64,000 nucleotides of DNA from Benincasa hispida (GCF_009727055.1 NC_052353.1:46993326-47057325); one strand, 5' to 3'. Positions 32,366 through 43,242 are shown, numbered from the stretch's first letter. The notes: generated from the letters alone by a model not told the origin. Made by a program: numbers and translations.

Positions 32366-34004
32366 GTGGTGGTGCTTGTTTATCCTTGGCCCCCAACATT
32401 TTATTTTTGCTACGATGACGCTTCTTTATCCCAAGCCCTTTTTATTTTCTCATGTGGCGCCTTTTTATCCCTGGCTCTTGACACCTTTTTGCTGCGATGA
32501 CGCTTGTTTTCCCTTGGCCTCTAGCTCTATTATTTTTTTTCACGTGGCGCTTGTTTATCTTTGACCTATGGCACCTTTTTGCTGTGATGATGCTTGTTTA
32601 TCCCTGGCATCCAGCTCTTTTTTTTTCTTTTTTTTTTTTTGACATGTAGTGCTTGTTTATCCTTGGTCTTGAAAATTTTTTGCTGTGATGGTGCTTGTTT
32701 ATCCTGATCTTTAGTTCTTTATTTTTCATATGCCGATTGTTTTGGCCCTTGACACCTTTTTGCTGTGATGGCGCTTGTTTATCCCTCACCTCTAGCTTTT
32801 TTATTTTGTAATGTAGCGCTTGTTTATCTCTGGCCCTTGACACCTTTTTGCTACAATGATGCATGTTTATCTCTGACCTCCAACTCGTTTTTATTTTGTC
32901 ATGAGACACTTGTTTATCCTTGACCCTTGACACTTTTTATTGTGATTAAGCTTGTTTATCCCTGGCTTCCAACTCATTTGTTTACTTTGTCATGAGGTGC
33001 TTGTTTTATCCTTGGCCCTTTGCACTTTTTACTGTGATGGCGCTTGTTTATCTCTGGCCCTTGAAACCTTTTTGCTGTGATGAAGCTTGTTTACCCCTGG
33101 CCTCCAGCTCTTTTATTTTATCATGTGGCGCTTGTTTATTCTTGGCCCTTGACACCTTTTTTCTATGACAACGCATGTTTGTCCCTGGCCTCTAGCTCTA
33201 GTTTATTTTTTCATGTGGCGCATGTATATCCTTGACCCTCGACACTTTTTCATTGCAATGGTGCTTGTTTATCTCTAATCTCCAACTCTTTTTTATTTTG
33301 TCATTAGGCGCTTGTTTATCCCTAGCTCTTGACGTTTTTTGATGTGATTGCGTTTATTTATCCCTGGCCTCCAATTCATTTATTTACTTTGTCATGAGAT
33401 ACTTGTTTTATCTCTGACCCTTGACACTTTTTATTGTGATGGCACTTGTTTATCCCTAGCCATTTACACTTTTTTGTTGTGATGGTGCTTGTTTATCCCT
33501 TACCTTTAGGTATTTTATTTTGTCATGTGGTGCATGTTTATCCCTGACCCTTGACACATTTTTGCTGTGATGATGCTTGTTTATCCCTAGCGTCTAAGTT
33601 TTGTTTTTGTCATATGACACTTGTTTATCCCTGGCCCTTGACACCATTTTGCTGCGATGGTTCTTGTTTATCTATGGCCTCCAACTCGTTGGCGCTTGTT
33701 TATCCTTGGCCCTTCACGCTTTTTTCTACAATGGCGCTTGTTTATCTCTAGCCTCCAACTTATTTTATTTTATTTTTTTACTTTGTCTGGAGGCGCTTGT
33801 TTTATCTCTAACTCTTGACACTTTTGGATGCGATGATGCATGGTTATCTCTGGCCTCCAGGTCTTGTTTACTTTGTCATGAGAAGCTAGTTTACCCCTGG
33901 CCCTTAACACATTTTGCTACGATGGTGCTTGTTTATCCTTGGCCTTTAACTCTATTTTTATTTCGTCATGAGGTGCTTGTTTTATCCATGGCTCTTGACA
34001 CCAT
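32366..34004 (+). repeat. Minisatellite array, ~44-bp monomers in ~88-bp dimers
   Basis: Roughly 37 monomers by eye, each with a core near GCTTGTTTATCCCTGGC. Two monomer types alternate: one continues 'ccttgacacctttttgctg', the other 'ctccagctctt' and 'attttgtcatg'. The dimer period is about 88 bp; in a few places (near 33000-33090 and 33690) a monomer is added or lost. Long open frames across it (for example 33601-34074) come only from the repeat and are not genes. The array ends 30 bp before the insertion site of element E. Confidence 0.95.
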
Positions 34005-34034
34005 CAACATATTTGAAATATTTTATCTTGACAA

Positions 34035-36006
34035 TGATGGAACACGAGACATATGCAGCGGAAAAAGAACCTAATTACACTCTAATTAATTTTAATTTAA
34101 AGGAAATTAGCATGCAATTTCATGCAATTTCAAGGGAAAAACAGTAAATTAACTTACCTTTGAAGCTCCCCAAAACCGCTTTTCCTCGCTGAATCTCGTC
34201 CTAAACTCTTTCGGACCACCACTAGAGTTGACCTACTATCCTCTGGACTCAGAACCGAGTTGTAGGACCCGGTGGATGAGGAAAACGAGAGAGAGAAAAA
34301 GATAGAAAAATAAATGGATTTTCCTTTTTGGTTATTCGGTTTTCCTTTTTTCAGCCTAAATTTTAGAAAACAATTTTGTAAAATGTCAAAAGTTTTTTCA
34401 TTACAAATGAAAACTCAATTTATAGAAAAAACCATACAACAATTGCATGAAACAAATCCATAAAAACCCAACACCTAGAATCCACTATCTAAGTGGGCTT
34501 AATGTCTCCACTATAAGCTAACACCTAGCCCACTATTTTGTTAGTGGAATTATCCAACAAAAGTTTGGATTTGCTCACTACTTTAGTCAAAGGGCAAAAT
34601 AGTCATTTTGTCAAAGTCAAACTTTGACCAAAAAGTCAACATTTTAACTTTTTATGATTTGTTTCATATTGACTAATTTTGACCTGCCGAGCATGAATCT
34701 GCATTCATTTTCTCGAAATTCAAATCACATTTGAATATAAGGTCGGTCAAAGTTTGACTTTTCAAAGTCAAAAGTCAATTCTTTGACTTTTGACATCTTT
34801 GACCATTTCCATCATTTTTGAGCTTCCGAATATGAACGTATTCATATTCTTGATATTTAAATCACATTTAAATATTAAAGTTGTATCTCTAAACTAAAAA
34901 AACCCGACCATTATATCACATGTACATGTCAGTTTCTCTCTCTTCACCTAATTCGAGCAATTCAAATTATTATATTATACTGCTCTAAGTTTATTCCATA
35001 TGAGCTAGTAGGGAAACCTAATGAACCTACAGATCATGGGCTCCAACAATCCGAGATTAACAGGTAAAACTCTTTAACCTAATTAATCAACATTTGTTAA
35101 CTAACTAGTCATTCCACTAAAGTCCCGTAGTTGCACTCCCCTCACTGTAGATATTTTCGTGTTCATTTCATATAACCATGATTAGTAAGCTAATCCTTCA
35201 TAGGTTGTTCGTAATCTCGGCTGGGTCATAAAAACCGTTTTACCTCCTAGACTACATCTTATTCCTTAAGTTCCACTGATCCTCTAATGAACAATTGGTT
35301 TAAGGTCCAACCTATAAACTGAACCCCTCTCGGGCTAAGGAGAGGGTGGGGCCCCTTGTTCAAGACCTGGATTCAGTACTAAAGGGAAGAACCTAGCTAC
35401 TATCCTTATAACGGGTTGGAGTGAATTTCGTTTTGCACCCTATGTTCCCAACTATCCACCTGATCTTACCCCTGAAATGGGAGGCTTATTGGGCCAGCAA
35501 TGATGAGCTGCCCTCACCTATGCAGATCTAAGGATAATTCCGAGTGAACAGGAGTTCATAGTTAGCTCAGGATTAAGATTAAGTTACCTAGGTCATCAAT
35601 TAACGAAATATTCAGTTTTATACATAAAACGACATTTAGAATGTAAAAAGTGACTATTTCATGGTTCAGTCTTATACAAACTCATTGCATAGGATGCCCC
35701 CACTGACATATCTCTATATGAACGATTCAGGATCACATCGTTTGTACTAACTACAAAGTGGGCCATATCCATAGTGTCCTCAGAATAAGGCGCCCAATCT
35801 TATTCATATATTATAGACCATTTTCGCTATATATTTGAACTTGATCCACATTTATGTCACTACATAAATTTCAAACTACATTAAATAGCCTTAGGACCTT
35901 AGTTTATTGGATTCAAGATTACACTTTCAATAACTTTATCAAAAAAACAAAACAGAATATGTTTATTAATTTACAGACTACGAGTTTTAGGACATAAAAT
36001 TCAACA
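34035..36006 (-). repeat. Element E 3' LTR (1972 bp)
   Basis: Starts (3' end) TGATGGAACACGAGACATATG and ends TTGAATTTTATGTCC-type start at 36006, next to the polypurine tract. It differs from the other LTRs by a stretch at 34586-34806 very rich in TTGAC/GTCAA. By eye it is roughly nine-tenths identical to the 5' LTR, so the insertion is old. Confidence 0.92.
34586..34806. promoter_or_regulatory. Dense cluster of W-box cores in LTR of E
   Basis: About 14 copies of TTGAC (seven on each strand) in 220 bp, several as TTGACC or TTGACT, the core bound by plant WRKY factors. They form partly inverted pairs such as GGTCAAAGTTTGACTTTT. The same cluster is kept at 40256-40480 in the other LTR. Regulation by WRKY factors is inference from motif content. 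Confidence 0.6.
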
Positions 36007-36016
36007 AACTCCCACT
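36007..36016 (-). other. Element E polypurine tract
   Basis: AGTGGGAGTT on the minus strand, directly at the LTR start. Confidence 0.85.
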
Positions 36017-36139
36017 TGGACTAAAACTCATAGTGGAGTATCACAATGTTGAATTTAAGTGAGAAATATATGAGTACAATAAACATATGAATACAATAAA
36101 CTAGGGCATATACCCAAAAGTTCTCCTACTTGTCCTCGT

Positions 36140-37033
36140 TTACAAACTTTGTAGACCTAGACTCTGTAGGTGATCTTCAAATACTTTAGCCGTGAGGGCC
36201 TTTATAAAAGGATCAACAATATTTTTCTCAGAAGATATTTGGGTTACTACAACGTCTCCACGATGTTCAATCTCCCCGATCAGATGGTATTTGAACTCAA
36301 TATGCTTGCCGCGCTTGTGGCTTCTTGGTTCTCTTGAATTTTCAACTGCACCACTATTATCACAATATAGGGTGATAGGTAGATGCATATTTGGAACAAC
36401 TTTCAAATCTGTCAAGAATTTCCTCAACCATACTGCTTCTTTTACTGCTTCACATGCAGCTACGTATTCAGCTTCCATTGTGGAGTCCGCAATACAGTTT
36501 TGCTTCACACTTCTCCACACTACTGCTCCTCCATTCAGAATGAACACTGATCCCAATGTAGATTTTCTTGCATCTTTATCGGTTTGAAAATCAAAGTCAG
36601 TGTATCCAGTAAGGATCAAATCCTTAGTACCATACACGAGTATGTAGTTCCTCGTTTTCCTAAGATACTTGAGGATATTTTTAACGGCAGTCCAATGATC
36701 ATATCCAGGATTGGACTGATACCTACTAACTATCCCTACTGTGTAGCATATGTCAGGTTTAGTACATAACATTACATATATCAGGCTCCCTACTGCGGAA
36801 GCATAGGGAATGCGTCTCATATCCTCAGCCTCTTGAGGTGTCTTAGGACATTGATCCTTTGACAAATGAATTCCATATCTGTAAGGTAACAGACCTCTTT
36901 TGGAAATCTGCATCTTATACCTAGACAACATTTTGTCTATGTAAGTTGTTTGAGACATGGCTAGTGTTTTGTTCTTGTAGTTCCGAATAATGTGAATCCC
37001 GAGAACATACTGCACATTTCCTAAATCTTTCAT
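36140..37033 (-). pseudogene. pol: Element E RT C-terminus and RNase H (297-codon open frame)
   Basis: The longest open frame in the window. It starts at KDLGNVQYVLGIHIIRN, the RT thumb side, continues SKRGLLPYRYGIHLSKDQCP and KPDICYTVGIVSRYQSNPGYD, and holds RNase H text TGYTDFDFQTDKDARKSTLG (first Asp; the family's SDF has become FDF), STMEAEYVAACEAVKEAVWL (Glu), LYCDNSGAVENSREPRSHK (second Asp) and HIEFKYHLI. It ends a normal distance from the polypurine tract. The first codons are internal, not a real start; the catalytic palm lies upstream in another frame. Confidence 0.9.
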
Positions 37034-37780
37034 TTGGAACTGCGTTGCTAGCTATTTCTTGATGTCAGTTAGGTGACCTACTTCATTCCCAATGAGTAGA
37101 ATATCAACAACATATAAAACTAAGAATGCTATAGTAGAATTGACGATCTTCTTGTAAACATAAGGCTCGTCAACATTCTATTCAAATCGTATATTCTAAG
37201 ATCTAGAAGCTTGTTTCAACCCATAAATTGATTTTTGAAGCTTACAAACCTTTTGTTCTTGACCCTATACAATAAACCACTCTGGTTGAGCCATATAGAT
37301 ACTCTTTTCAAGATCGTCATTTAGAAAGGTTGTCTTGACATCCATCTGCCAAATTTCATAGTCATAAAAGGTGGCAATGGATAAGAGTATTCTAACCGAC
37401 TTAAGCATGGCAACGGGAGAGAAAATTTCTTCATAGTCCACTCCCTCTCTTTGAGTATAACCCTTTGCCACAAGTCGAGCCTTAAAAATCTGTACTTTAC
37501 TGGTTTGGTCTTGTTTTCTCTTGTAGATCCACTTAAACCCAATTGGTTTTACATAATTTGGTTGATCTACAAGTTTCCAAACAGAATTGAAGTACATAGA
37601 CTCCATTTCGAGGTCCATGGCTTTGACCCACTGATCACGGTCCACATCTTTTATCGCTTGTTTATAGGTCGATGGATTCTCTATGTCGTCATCAGGTATG
37701 ATGGCTTGTGTTTCTGTTAAACCCAAGTAACGGTCCGGCTGATAAACAACCCTCCCACTACGTTGAGGCATTCTCAACTC
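37034..37780 (-). pseudogene. pol: Element E reverse transcriptase, N-terminal part
   Basis: Minus-strand text: YLGLTETQAIIPDDDIENP, VKAMDLEMESMYFNSVWKL, PIGFKWIYKRKQDQTSKVQ, FKARLVAKGYTQREGVDYEE, FSPVAMLKSVRILLSIATF and YEIWQMDVKTTFLNDDLEKS, then a stop near 37267. In the next 230 bp the sequence is shifted. The catalytic box there reads LYVVDILLIGNEVG, so YVDD is YVVD. This residue change and the stop make it inactive. Confidence 0.88.
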
Positions 37781-39000
37781 TTGAGAAGGATTTGATTGAC
37801 CAGATGTACTAGTTTTATCTACTATTTTAGTAGATGAACTAGCTCTATCGATAGCGTTTTTGGAAATTTCATTCAATACTAGTCTACAGTGAGGTTGATG
37901 ACTTCTTATGTGGTCTTCCTCTAAAAATGTGGCATTTGTCGATACAAATACCTTATTCTCTTGAGGATAGTAAAATAGACCACTTTTGTTTCTTTTGGAT
38001 AACCTACAAATAGGCATAGTTTTGAACGACGTTCCAATTTTTTAGAATTTTGCTCTAACACGTGTGTTGGGCATCCCCAAATCCTAAAGTGACGTAAATT
38101 GCCTTTACGCCATTTCCATAGCTCATAAGGTGTTTCTGAAACACTTTTAGAGGGAATGTTATTCAAAATATAGACAGCAGTCTCTAATGCATGTTCCCGA
38201 AAGGAATCAGATAACTTAGCAAGGCTCATCATTGAACGAACCTTGTCCAACAAGGTTCTATTTCTTCTTTAAGATACACCATTCTGTTGTGGCATATTAG
38301 GTGCAGAGAGTTGTGACTTGATTCTGTGTTCTATCATATAGTCCTGGAATCTTAAGTCCATGTACTCTCCACCTTGATCTGATCGTAGTGTCTTAATTGT
38401 TCTACTTAACTTGTTCTCAACCTCAGCCTTATATTCTTTGAACTTTTCAAAAGAATCATACTTGTGATATATTAGGTAAATATGACCATACCTTGAATAA
38501 TCATCAATAAAATTGGCGAAATATTCATACCCACCTTGAGCTTTGACATTCATCCGTCCACAGAGGTCCGAATGTACGAGCTCTAAGGGTATTGTGGCTC
38601 TGAGACCTTTTCTAGTAAAAGATCTCTTAGTCATTTTTCTCTCAAGACAAGACTCACATGGAGGTAAAGAATTGTCTTATAACTGATTTAGAAGTCCATT
38701 CTTAACCAATCTCTCAATCCTTTTGAGATTTATGTGGTCAAGTCTTAAGTTCCATAGATAGGCATTAGAAGAAACTTTTTGTCTTTTATTCTGAGTTTCA
38801 GCTATTCTAAACATCTCAGTATTTATGATAAATTTTGCTTTAATTGGTCTTAACTTATATAAGTTGTTTTTAAGTATAGCAGAACAAATTTGAATACTTT
38901 TTCTGAAAATGAATGCTTCATTAACTTCAAAAGATATTTTATACATTTGTTCCAATATACATGTGATAGATATTAAATTCCTTCTCATTTTAGGAGCTTA
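37781..39000 (-). pseudogene. pol: Element E integrase
   Basis: Three neighbouring minus-strand frames. 38677-38988 gives the pre-integrase part (RRNLISITCILEQMYKISF, LWNLRLDHINLKRIERL, where the family's RLGH histidine context is RLDH). 38269-38634 gives the core with HSDLCGRMNVKAQGGYEYF, FIDDYSRYGHIYLIYHKYD, TLRSDQGGEYMDLRFQDYM and QQNGVS, so the acidic residues are still visible. 37921-38253 and 37781-38017 give the C-terminal part (FRIWGCPTHVL, KLCLFVGYPKETKVVYF, FLEEDHIRSHQ). Frameshifts separate them. Confidence 0.88.
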
Positions 39001-39123
39001 CAAAACATCTTTAAGTATGATATATCTATCGTTGAAAAACAACTTCAAGCCTCCCATTGCTTCAGTCGAGACAATCTCTCTTGTTCCAACCTTGAGAGTG
39101 ATTTCACCTTCTTCAAGCTTTTT

Positions 39124-39402
39124 CTAGGAACTAGTTTCCTGAAAACAGAAGCAAATATGATTAGTGGCTCCTAAATCTAATATCCAGGTTAAAGTATCAT
39201 ACTCCACTAAACATATTTCAGTATCTAGTAAATCATATTTACCTTGTGTTTCTTTCGAGGCAGGGGCCTGAGGACATTCCTCAGTTAAGACAAATCTCAG
39301 GTCATCTATTACTAGTATTGAATTCAGATTATTTTTCCATGTTGAGTTATTATCGCCGTTTAGTTTCTCAGAAGCTAAGAGTTGATCTAAAGAGCTAGTC
39401 AT
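39124..39402 (-). pseudogene. gag: Element E gag-protease fusion ORF (92 codons)
   Basis: Starts at the true gag ATG (MTSSLDQLLASEKLNGDNNS, TWKNNLNSILVIDDLRFVL, TEECPQAPAS) and passes without a stop into the pre-protease linker (GKYDLLDTEICLVEYDTLTW) and the protease site ILDLGATNHICF. Compared with gag in B and F, about 700 bp are missing: the capsid body and zinc knuckle. The catalytic DSG of the protease is DLG. The reading frame is open across the junction and ends at a stop about 15 codons after the protease motif. Element C has the same plan. Confidence 0.85.
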
Positions 39403-40163
39403 GGTGAAAAGAAAAACATATCCTTTTTAGTAAAAACATTAATCTTTTAAATCCAATCAAGTTTAGCAAAAAAAAAAAAAAAAAAAAAAAACTAATAATG
39501 TACCCTTCATTATTATATTTTGCAACGATATTTCAATGGTTTAGAATAACCTTCACCAAGGGTGATTGATTATTCCTCCGTTGAACCAAGACTATCTTGA
39601 CTAGATACTATCACCAGATAAACTCTTTATTCCTATAATAACTCAGTTATCGCTACTTCGGTCAAGAATTTACTAACACTTACTAATTCTCGTAAGTGTG
39701 ATACTCCATTTTTAGACCTCAAAATCGAAATCATTATCCTCTCCTGAAGTGGGAAAGAGAAGAATGAAAACAGACCTGAGAGACCCTATAATTTCTAGAG
39801 TTCGCGGAGTTTCCGAATCCTACAATACAACCCCTCCAATTGGTAAGGTCGCTCCAGGGCAGACATGCAGACGCATTATAGGAATCTCACGGTACGACCT
39901 AATGGAAAGAGACCGTAGGATGTGTTGACACACTTCCTTCTCCCACTTACTATGAATAACTTCCCCTATTCCACTTGGTATTGACTCATGCAAACACTCT
40001 CCAAATGGAGTCCACTCCCACACAATTATGTTTCCAGGGCGGCCCAAAGCCAAGCATGAATCTCACGGTGTGAACTCTTAGGGATGCTAGAGCTAAAACT
40101 ACATTACTTCTTTCTAGCTGAAATGTTCTAGACGGTTAGGGTATAAAATACTTAGCGATACAT
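39403..40163 (-). mobile_element. Element E leader, shortened
   Basis: Non-coding. It contains a run of 24 A (39468-39491), the pre-gag block ('caccaagggtgattgatt'), one 'cacggtgtgaactcttagg' block and the 'gctgaaatgttctag' unit. It then fuses at about 40163 to the middle of the LTR ('tctaagtgggcttaatg', same as 34489). The G+C-rich leader part and primer site present in B and C are deleted. Confidence 0.8.
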
Positions 40164-41681
40164 TCTAAGTGGGCTTAATGTCTCCACTATAAGCCAACAC
40201 CTAGCCCACTATTTTGTTAATGGAATTATCCAACAAAATTTTGGATTTTCCCACTAACTTTAGTCAAAGGGCAAAATAGTCATTTTGTCAAAGTCAAACT
40301 TTGACCAAAAAGTCAACATTTTGACTTTTAATGATTTTTTCCGTGTTGACTAATTTTGACCTCCCAAGCATTAATCCGCATTCATTTTCTCGAAATTCAA
40401 ATCAAATTTGAATATAAGGTCGGTCAAAGTTTGACTTTTTAAAGTCAAAAGTTAACTCTTTGACTTTTTACATCTTTGACCATTTCCATCATTTTCGAGC
40501 TTCCAAATATAAACGTATTCATATTCTTGATATTTAAATCACATTTAAATATTAAAGTTGTATCTCTAAATTGAAAAATCCGACCACTATATCACATATA
40601 CTTGTCGGTTTCTCTCTCTTCACCTAATTCGAGCAATTCGAATTATTGTATCACTGTTCTAAGTTTATTCCATATGAGCTAGTAGGGGAACCTAATGGAC
40701 CTACAGATCATGGGCTCCAACAATCCGAGATTAACCGATAAAACTCTTTAACCTAATTAATCAACATTTGTTAACTAACTGGTCATTCCACTAAAGTCCC
40801 GTAGTTGCACTCCCCTCACTGTAGATATGTTTGTGTCTATTTGATATAACCATGATTAGTAAGCTAATCCTTTACAGGTTGTTTGTAATCTCGAAAGGGT
40901 CATAAAAACCGTTTTACCCCCAAGACTACATCTTATTCTTTAAGTTCCATTGATTCTCTAATGAATAATTGGTTTCAGGTCCAACCTATAAATCGAACCC
41001 CTCTCGGGCCAAGGAGAGGGTGGGACCCCTTGTTCAAGACCTGGATTCGGTACTAAAGGGAACAACCTATCTCCTATCCTTATAACGGGTTGGAGTGAAT
41101 TCTGTCTTGCACCCTATGTTCCCAGCTATCCACTGATCTCACCCCTAAAATGAGAGGCTTATTGGGCCAGCGATGATGAGCTGCCCTCATCTATGTAGAT
41201 CTAAGGATAATTTCGAGTGAACAGGAGTTCATAGTTAGCTGAGGATTAAGATTAAGTTACCTAAGTCATCAATTAACGAAATAGTCAATTTTATACATAA
41301 AACGACATTTAGAATGTAAAAAGTGACTATTTCATGGTTCAGTTTTATGCAAACTCATTGCATAGGATGCCCCCACTGACATATCTCTATATGAACGATT
41401 CAGGATCACATAGTTTGTACTAACTACAAAGTTGGCCGCATTAATGGTGTTCCCAGAATAAGGCGCCCAACCTTATTCATATACAATATACCATTTTGGC
41501 TATATATTTGAACTTGATCCACATTTATGTCATTACATAAAGTTCAAACTACATTAAATAGCCTTAGAACCTTAGTTTATTAGATTCAAGATTACAATTT
41601 CAATAACAACTTTATCGAAAAACAAAACAGAATATGTTTATTAATTTACAAACTACGAGTTTTAAGACATAAAATCCAACA
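40164..41681 (-). repeat. Element E 5' LTR, truncated
   Basis: Matches 34489-36006 of the 3' LTR throughout, including the TTGAC-rich cluster, and ends in TGTTGGATTTTATGTC at 41681 next to the second GACAA. The missing part is the last ~455 bp of the LTR. Confidence 0.9.
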
Positions 41682-42825
41682 GACAAAATAGACCTTCGTC
41701 CACCTTCTAATTCTATAGGGATGTATGAATGGGTATGTTGTAGCCACCTATTTTTGTTTGAGCTTATTTAAAATAAATTCAATTATTAGATTAATTTTAT
41801 CTTAATTTTGCTAATTTGAGTTTTGTGATTATCCACCTTTATTTTTTTTTTTTAATTGTTTCACAACTTTTTAACTTTTATGTGTAATTGGTTAATGTAA
41901 CCAAGCTGGTTAGTTAGAGTAACTAGATTAGTTGGAAAAAATGCAAAACAAAAAGGTGAGTGTTTCAATTGGTATCCATCTCCAAATTTTGTTTCCTGTT
42001 TAGTTGAGCCAATTTTGGCATAATTTCAAATTTTAAAAATATAGCCAATAAGTTTTTATGGCATTTGGAGAAATGTTTTGGCTTTAGATCCACAAACTTC
42101 TTCAACAATTTGGGAAAGAAAATACATAGACTTTTTTTACACTCATAAAAAAAGAGAGATTTACAAAAGAAGAGATAAAAAGAGAAGAAAAACAGTGAGC
42201 TTGTGGCAAAAATCCTCCCCAATCCGAAAATTCATAACCAAAAAGGGGTCTAACTTCGTTGGAGGTCGCATTTGGTAAGGTATTTGTCCTAAGGATCCAC
42301 ACCTCGGGCAAAGTAGCCTTGGGTCCTGAATTCCAATCTTCAACCTTCTTCTTCTCTCTTAAAGATCTTCAAAATAGAGAGAAAGAAAAGGCATAAGGAA
42401 GGTTTACTGTTCTTGTACTATTTCTTCTTCTTTTTATTTTTATTTCTTTTCTATGTAGAATGGTATTAGATCTACTACTTTGTTTTACTGTATTTTAGTT
42501 ATTTATTTTTCTTGTTCATCTTTTTAATCTTTGGGGTCTATATTTATTTTATTATTTTATCTGAAAAAAAGAGAGAAAAAGATAAGTAAGGTAGATATAG
42601 TAAATTGAAAAAAAATAAAAATGAAGTATAAAACATACCTTAGATTTTAAAAAGTTGTTCTTATTCTTCCAATGAAAGTTAATCCACTTGTTGAATGAGA
42701 AGATGAAATGAGTTGAGAAGTTTAAGTTGAGGAAGAAGAAGAGAGAAAATGAGTGAAGAAAAGAAAAGCAGGGAAAAATAGGTAAATGAAAGTTTTTTTT
42801 TTTAAGACTAAACAATTATGTTAGT

Positions 42826-42827
42826 TT

Positions 42828-42866
<39 letters not shown>

Positions 42867-42889
42867 TTATTATTATTATTATTATTATA
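42826..42889. repeat. (AAT)n followed by (ATT)n microsatellite hairpin
   Basis: About 13 AAT/ATA triplets (42828-42866) run directly into about eight TTA triplets (to 42889). Because the second part is the complement of the first, the whole can fold into a long A+T hairpin. Confidence 0.92.
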
Positions 42890-42903
42890 AAAAATTGAAA
42901 GAA

Positions 42904-42925
42904 GGGATGGGTTGTCGCCCATCCC
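42904..42925. other. Short G+C hairpin
   Basis: GGGATGGG, loop TTGTCG, CCCATCCC; a perfect 8-bp stem in A+T-rich surroundings. Confidence 0.85.
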
Positions 42926-43058
42926 CTCCATTATTTTTACCTTTTTTAAAAAAAACTTTTTATTTTGCATCAGTGTAGTCCTCTCAACTTTATTTTAGCT
43001 TTAATTTTGATTATGTTTTTATTAGTTTTAGGATATTTAAAACATTCTTGAAAAAAAA

Positions 43059-43241
43059 TGATACAATCAAATAGAAAGTTCCAAGGTCGTCATATTCTAG
43101 GAGCCCAAAGTATCTGATTGAATAGATCATCCTCTACTTATTACACTCCTTCCTCTTCCTCAAACTTCTATTCGTATTGTCATAGAGAAATTTCTTATCA
43201 ATGATAGAACAAGATCCATTTGTATCATATCTAAGGGATTC
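43059..43241 (-). pseudogene. ycf2: Plastid ycf2 fragment in nuclear DNA (NUPT)
   Basis: On the minus strand, one frame reads MDLVLSLIRNFSM, then after a one-base shift QYE, a stop, KFEEEEG, and after another gap APRI, a stop, RPWNFLFDCI. I recognise these as consecutive pieces of the plastid Ycf2 protein (RNFSM..QYELEVEEEEG..APRIWSPWGFLFD). About 180 bp are present with stops and small indels, so it is a decayed nuclear copy, not a gene. It touches the truncated LTR of element F. Identification is from remembered ycf2 text, not a search. Confidence 0.78.
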
Positions 43242-43242
43242 C

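Larger units (their letters stand above)
34035..41681 (-). mobile_element. Element E: nearly complete Angela-like copia, gag-deficient
   Basis: Flanked by perfect 5-bp GACAA repeats (34030-34034 and 41682-41686). On the minus strand: 5' LTR 41681-40164 (truncated), leader, gag-protease fusion ORF 39402-39124, IN, RT, RNase H to 36140, polypurine tract 36016-36007, 3' LTR 36006-34035. A deletion fused the leader to the middle of the 5' LTR, removing about 455 bp of LTR plus the primer site. It is the best preserved pol in the window, but still has frameshifts. Confidence 0.93.
41687..43058. other. Unclassified A+T-rich sequence
   Basis: No frame of note. 42060-42360 has a mixed composition with 'gggtctaacttcgttgg', 'cacacctcgggcaaag' and pyrimidine-rich runs, which could be an LTR or a gene 5' end, but I find no supporting motif. 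Two hairpin-forming sequences (42826-42889, 42904-42925) are listed separately. It formed one locus with the minisatellite before element E inserted. Confidence 0.5.

Noticed and set aside
32598..32933. 111-codon minus-strand frame rich in Lys and His
   Set aside because: Also a product of the minisatellite (DKQ/HHSKK text repeats with the monomer).
33601..34074. 157-codon open frame on the plus strand
   Set aside because: It lies mostly inside the 44-bp minisatellite and repeats LSLAL-type text because of the DNA repeat. No domain, no upstream gene context.
36192..36587. 131-codon plus-strand frame
   Set aside because: It is the antisense of the RNase H coding region of element E.
41970..41985. 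'caattggtatccatctcc' as another tRNA-Met primer site
   Set aside because: Only the first ten bases fit, no LTR end precedes it, and no leader follows.
42102..42815. Several Phe-rich minus-strand frames
   Set aside because: Low-complexity translations of A/G-rich runs; no motif and no consistent frame.
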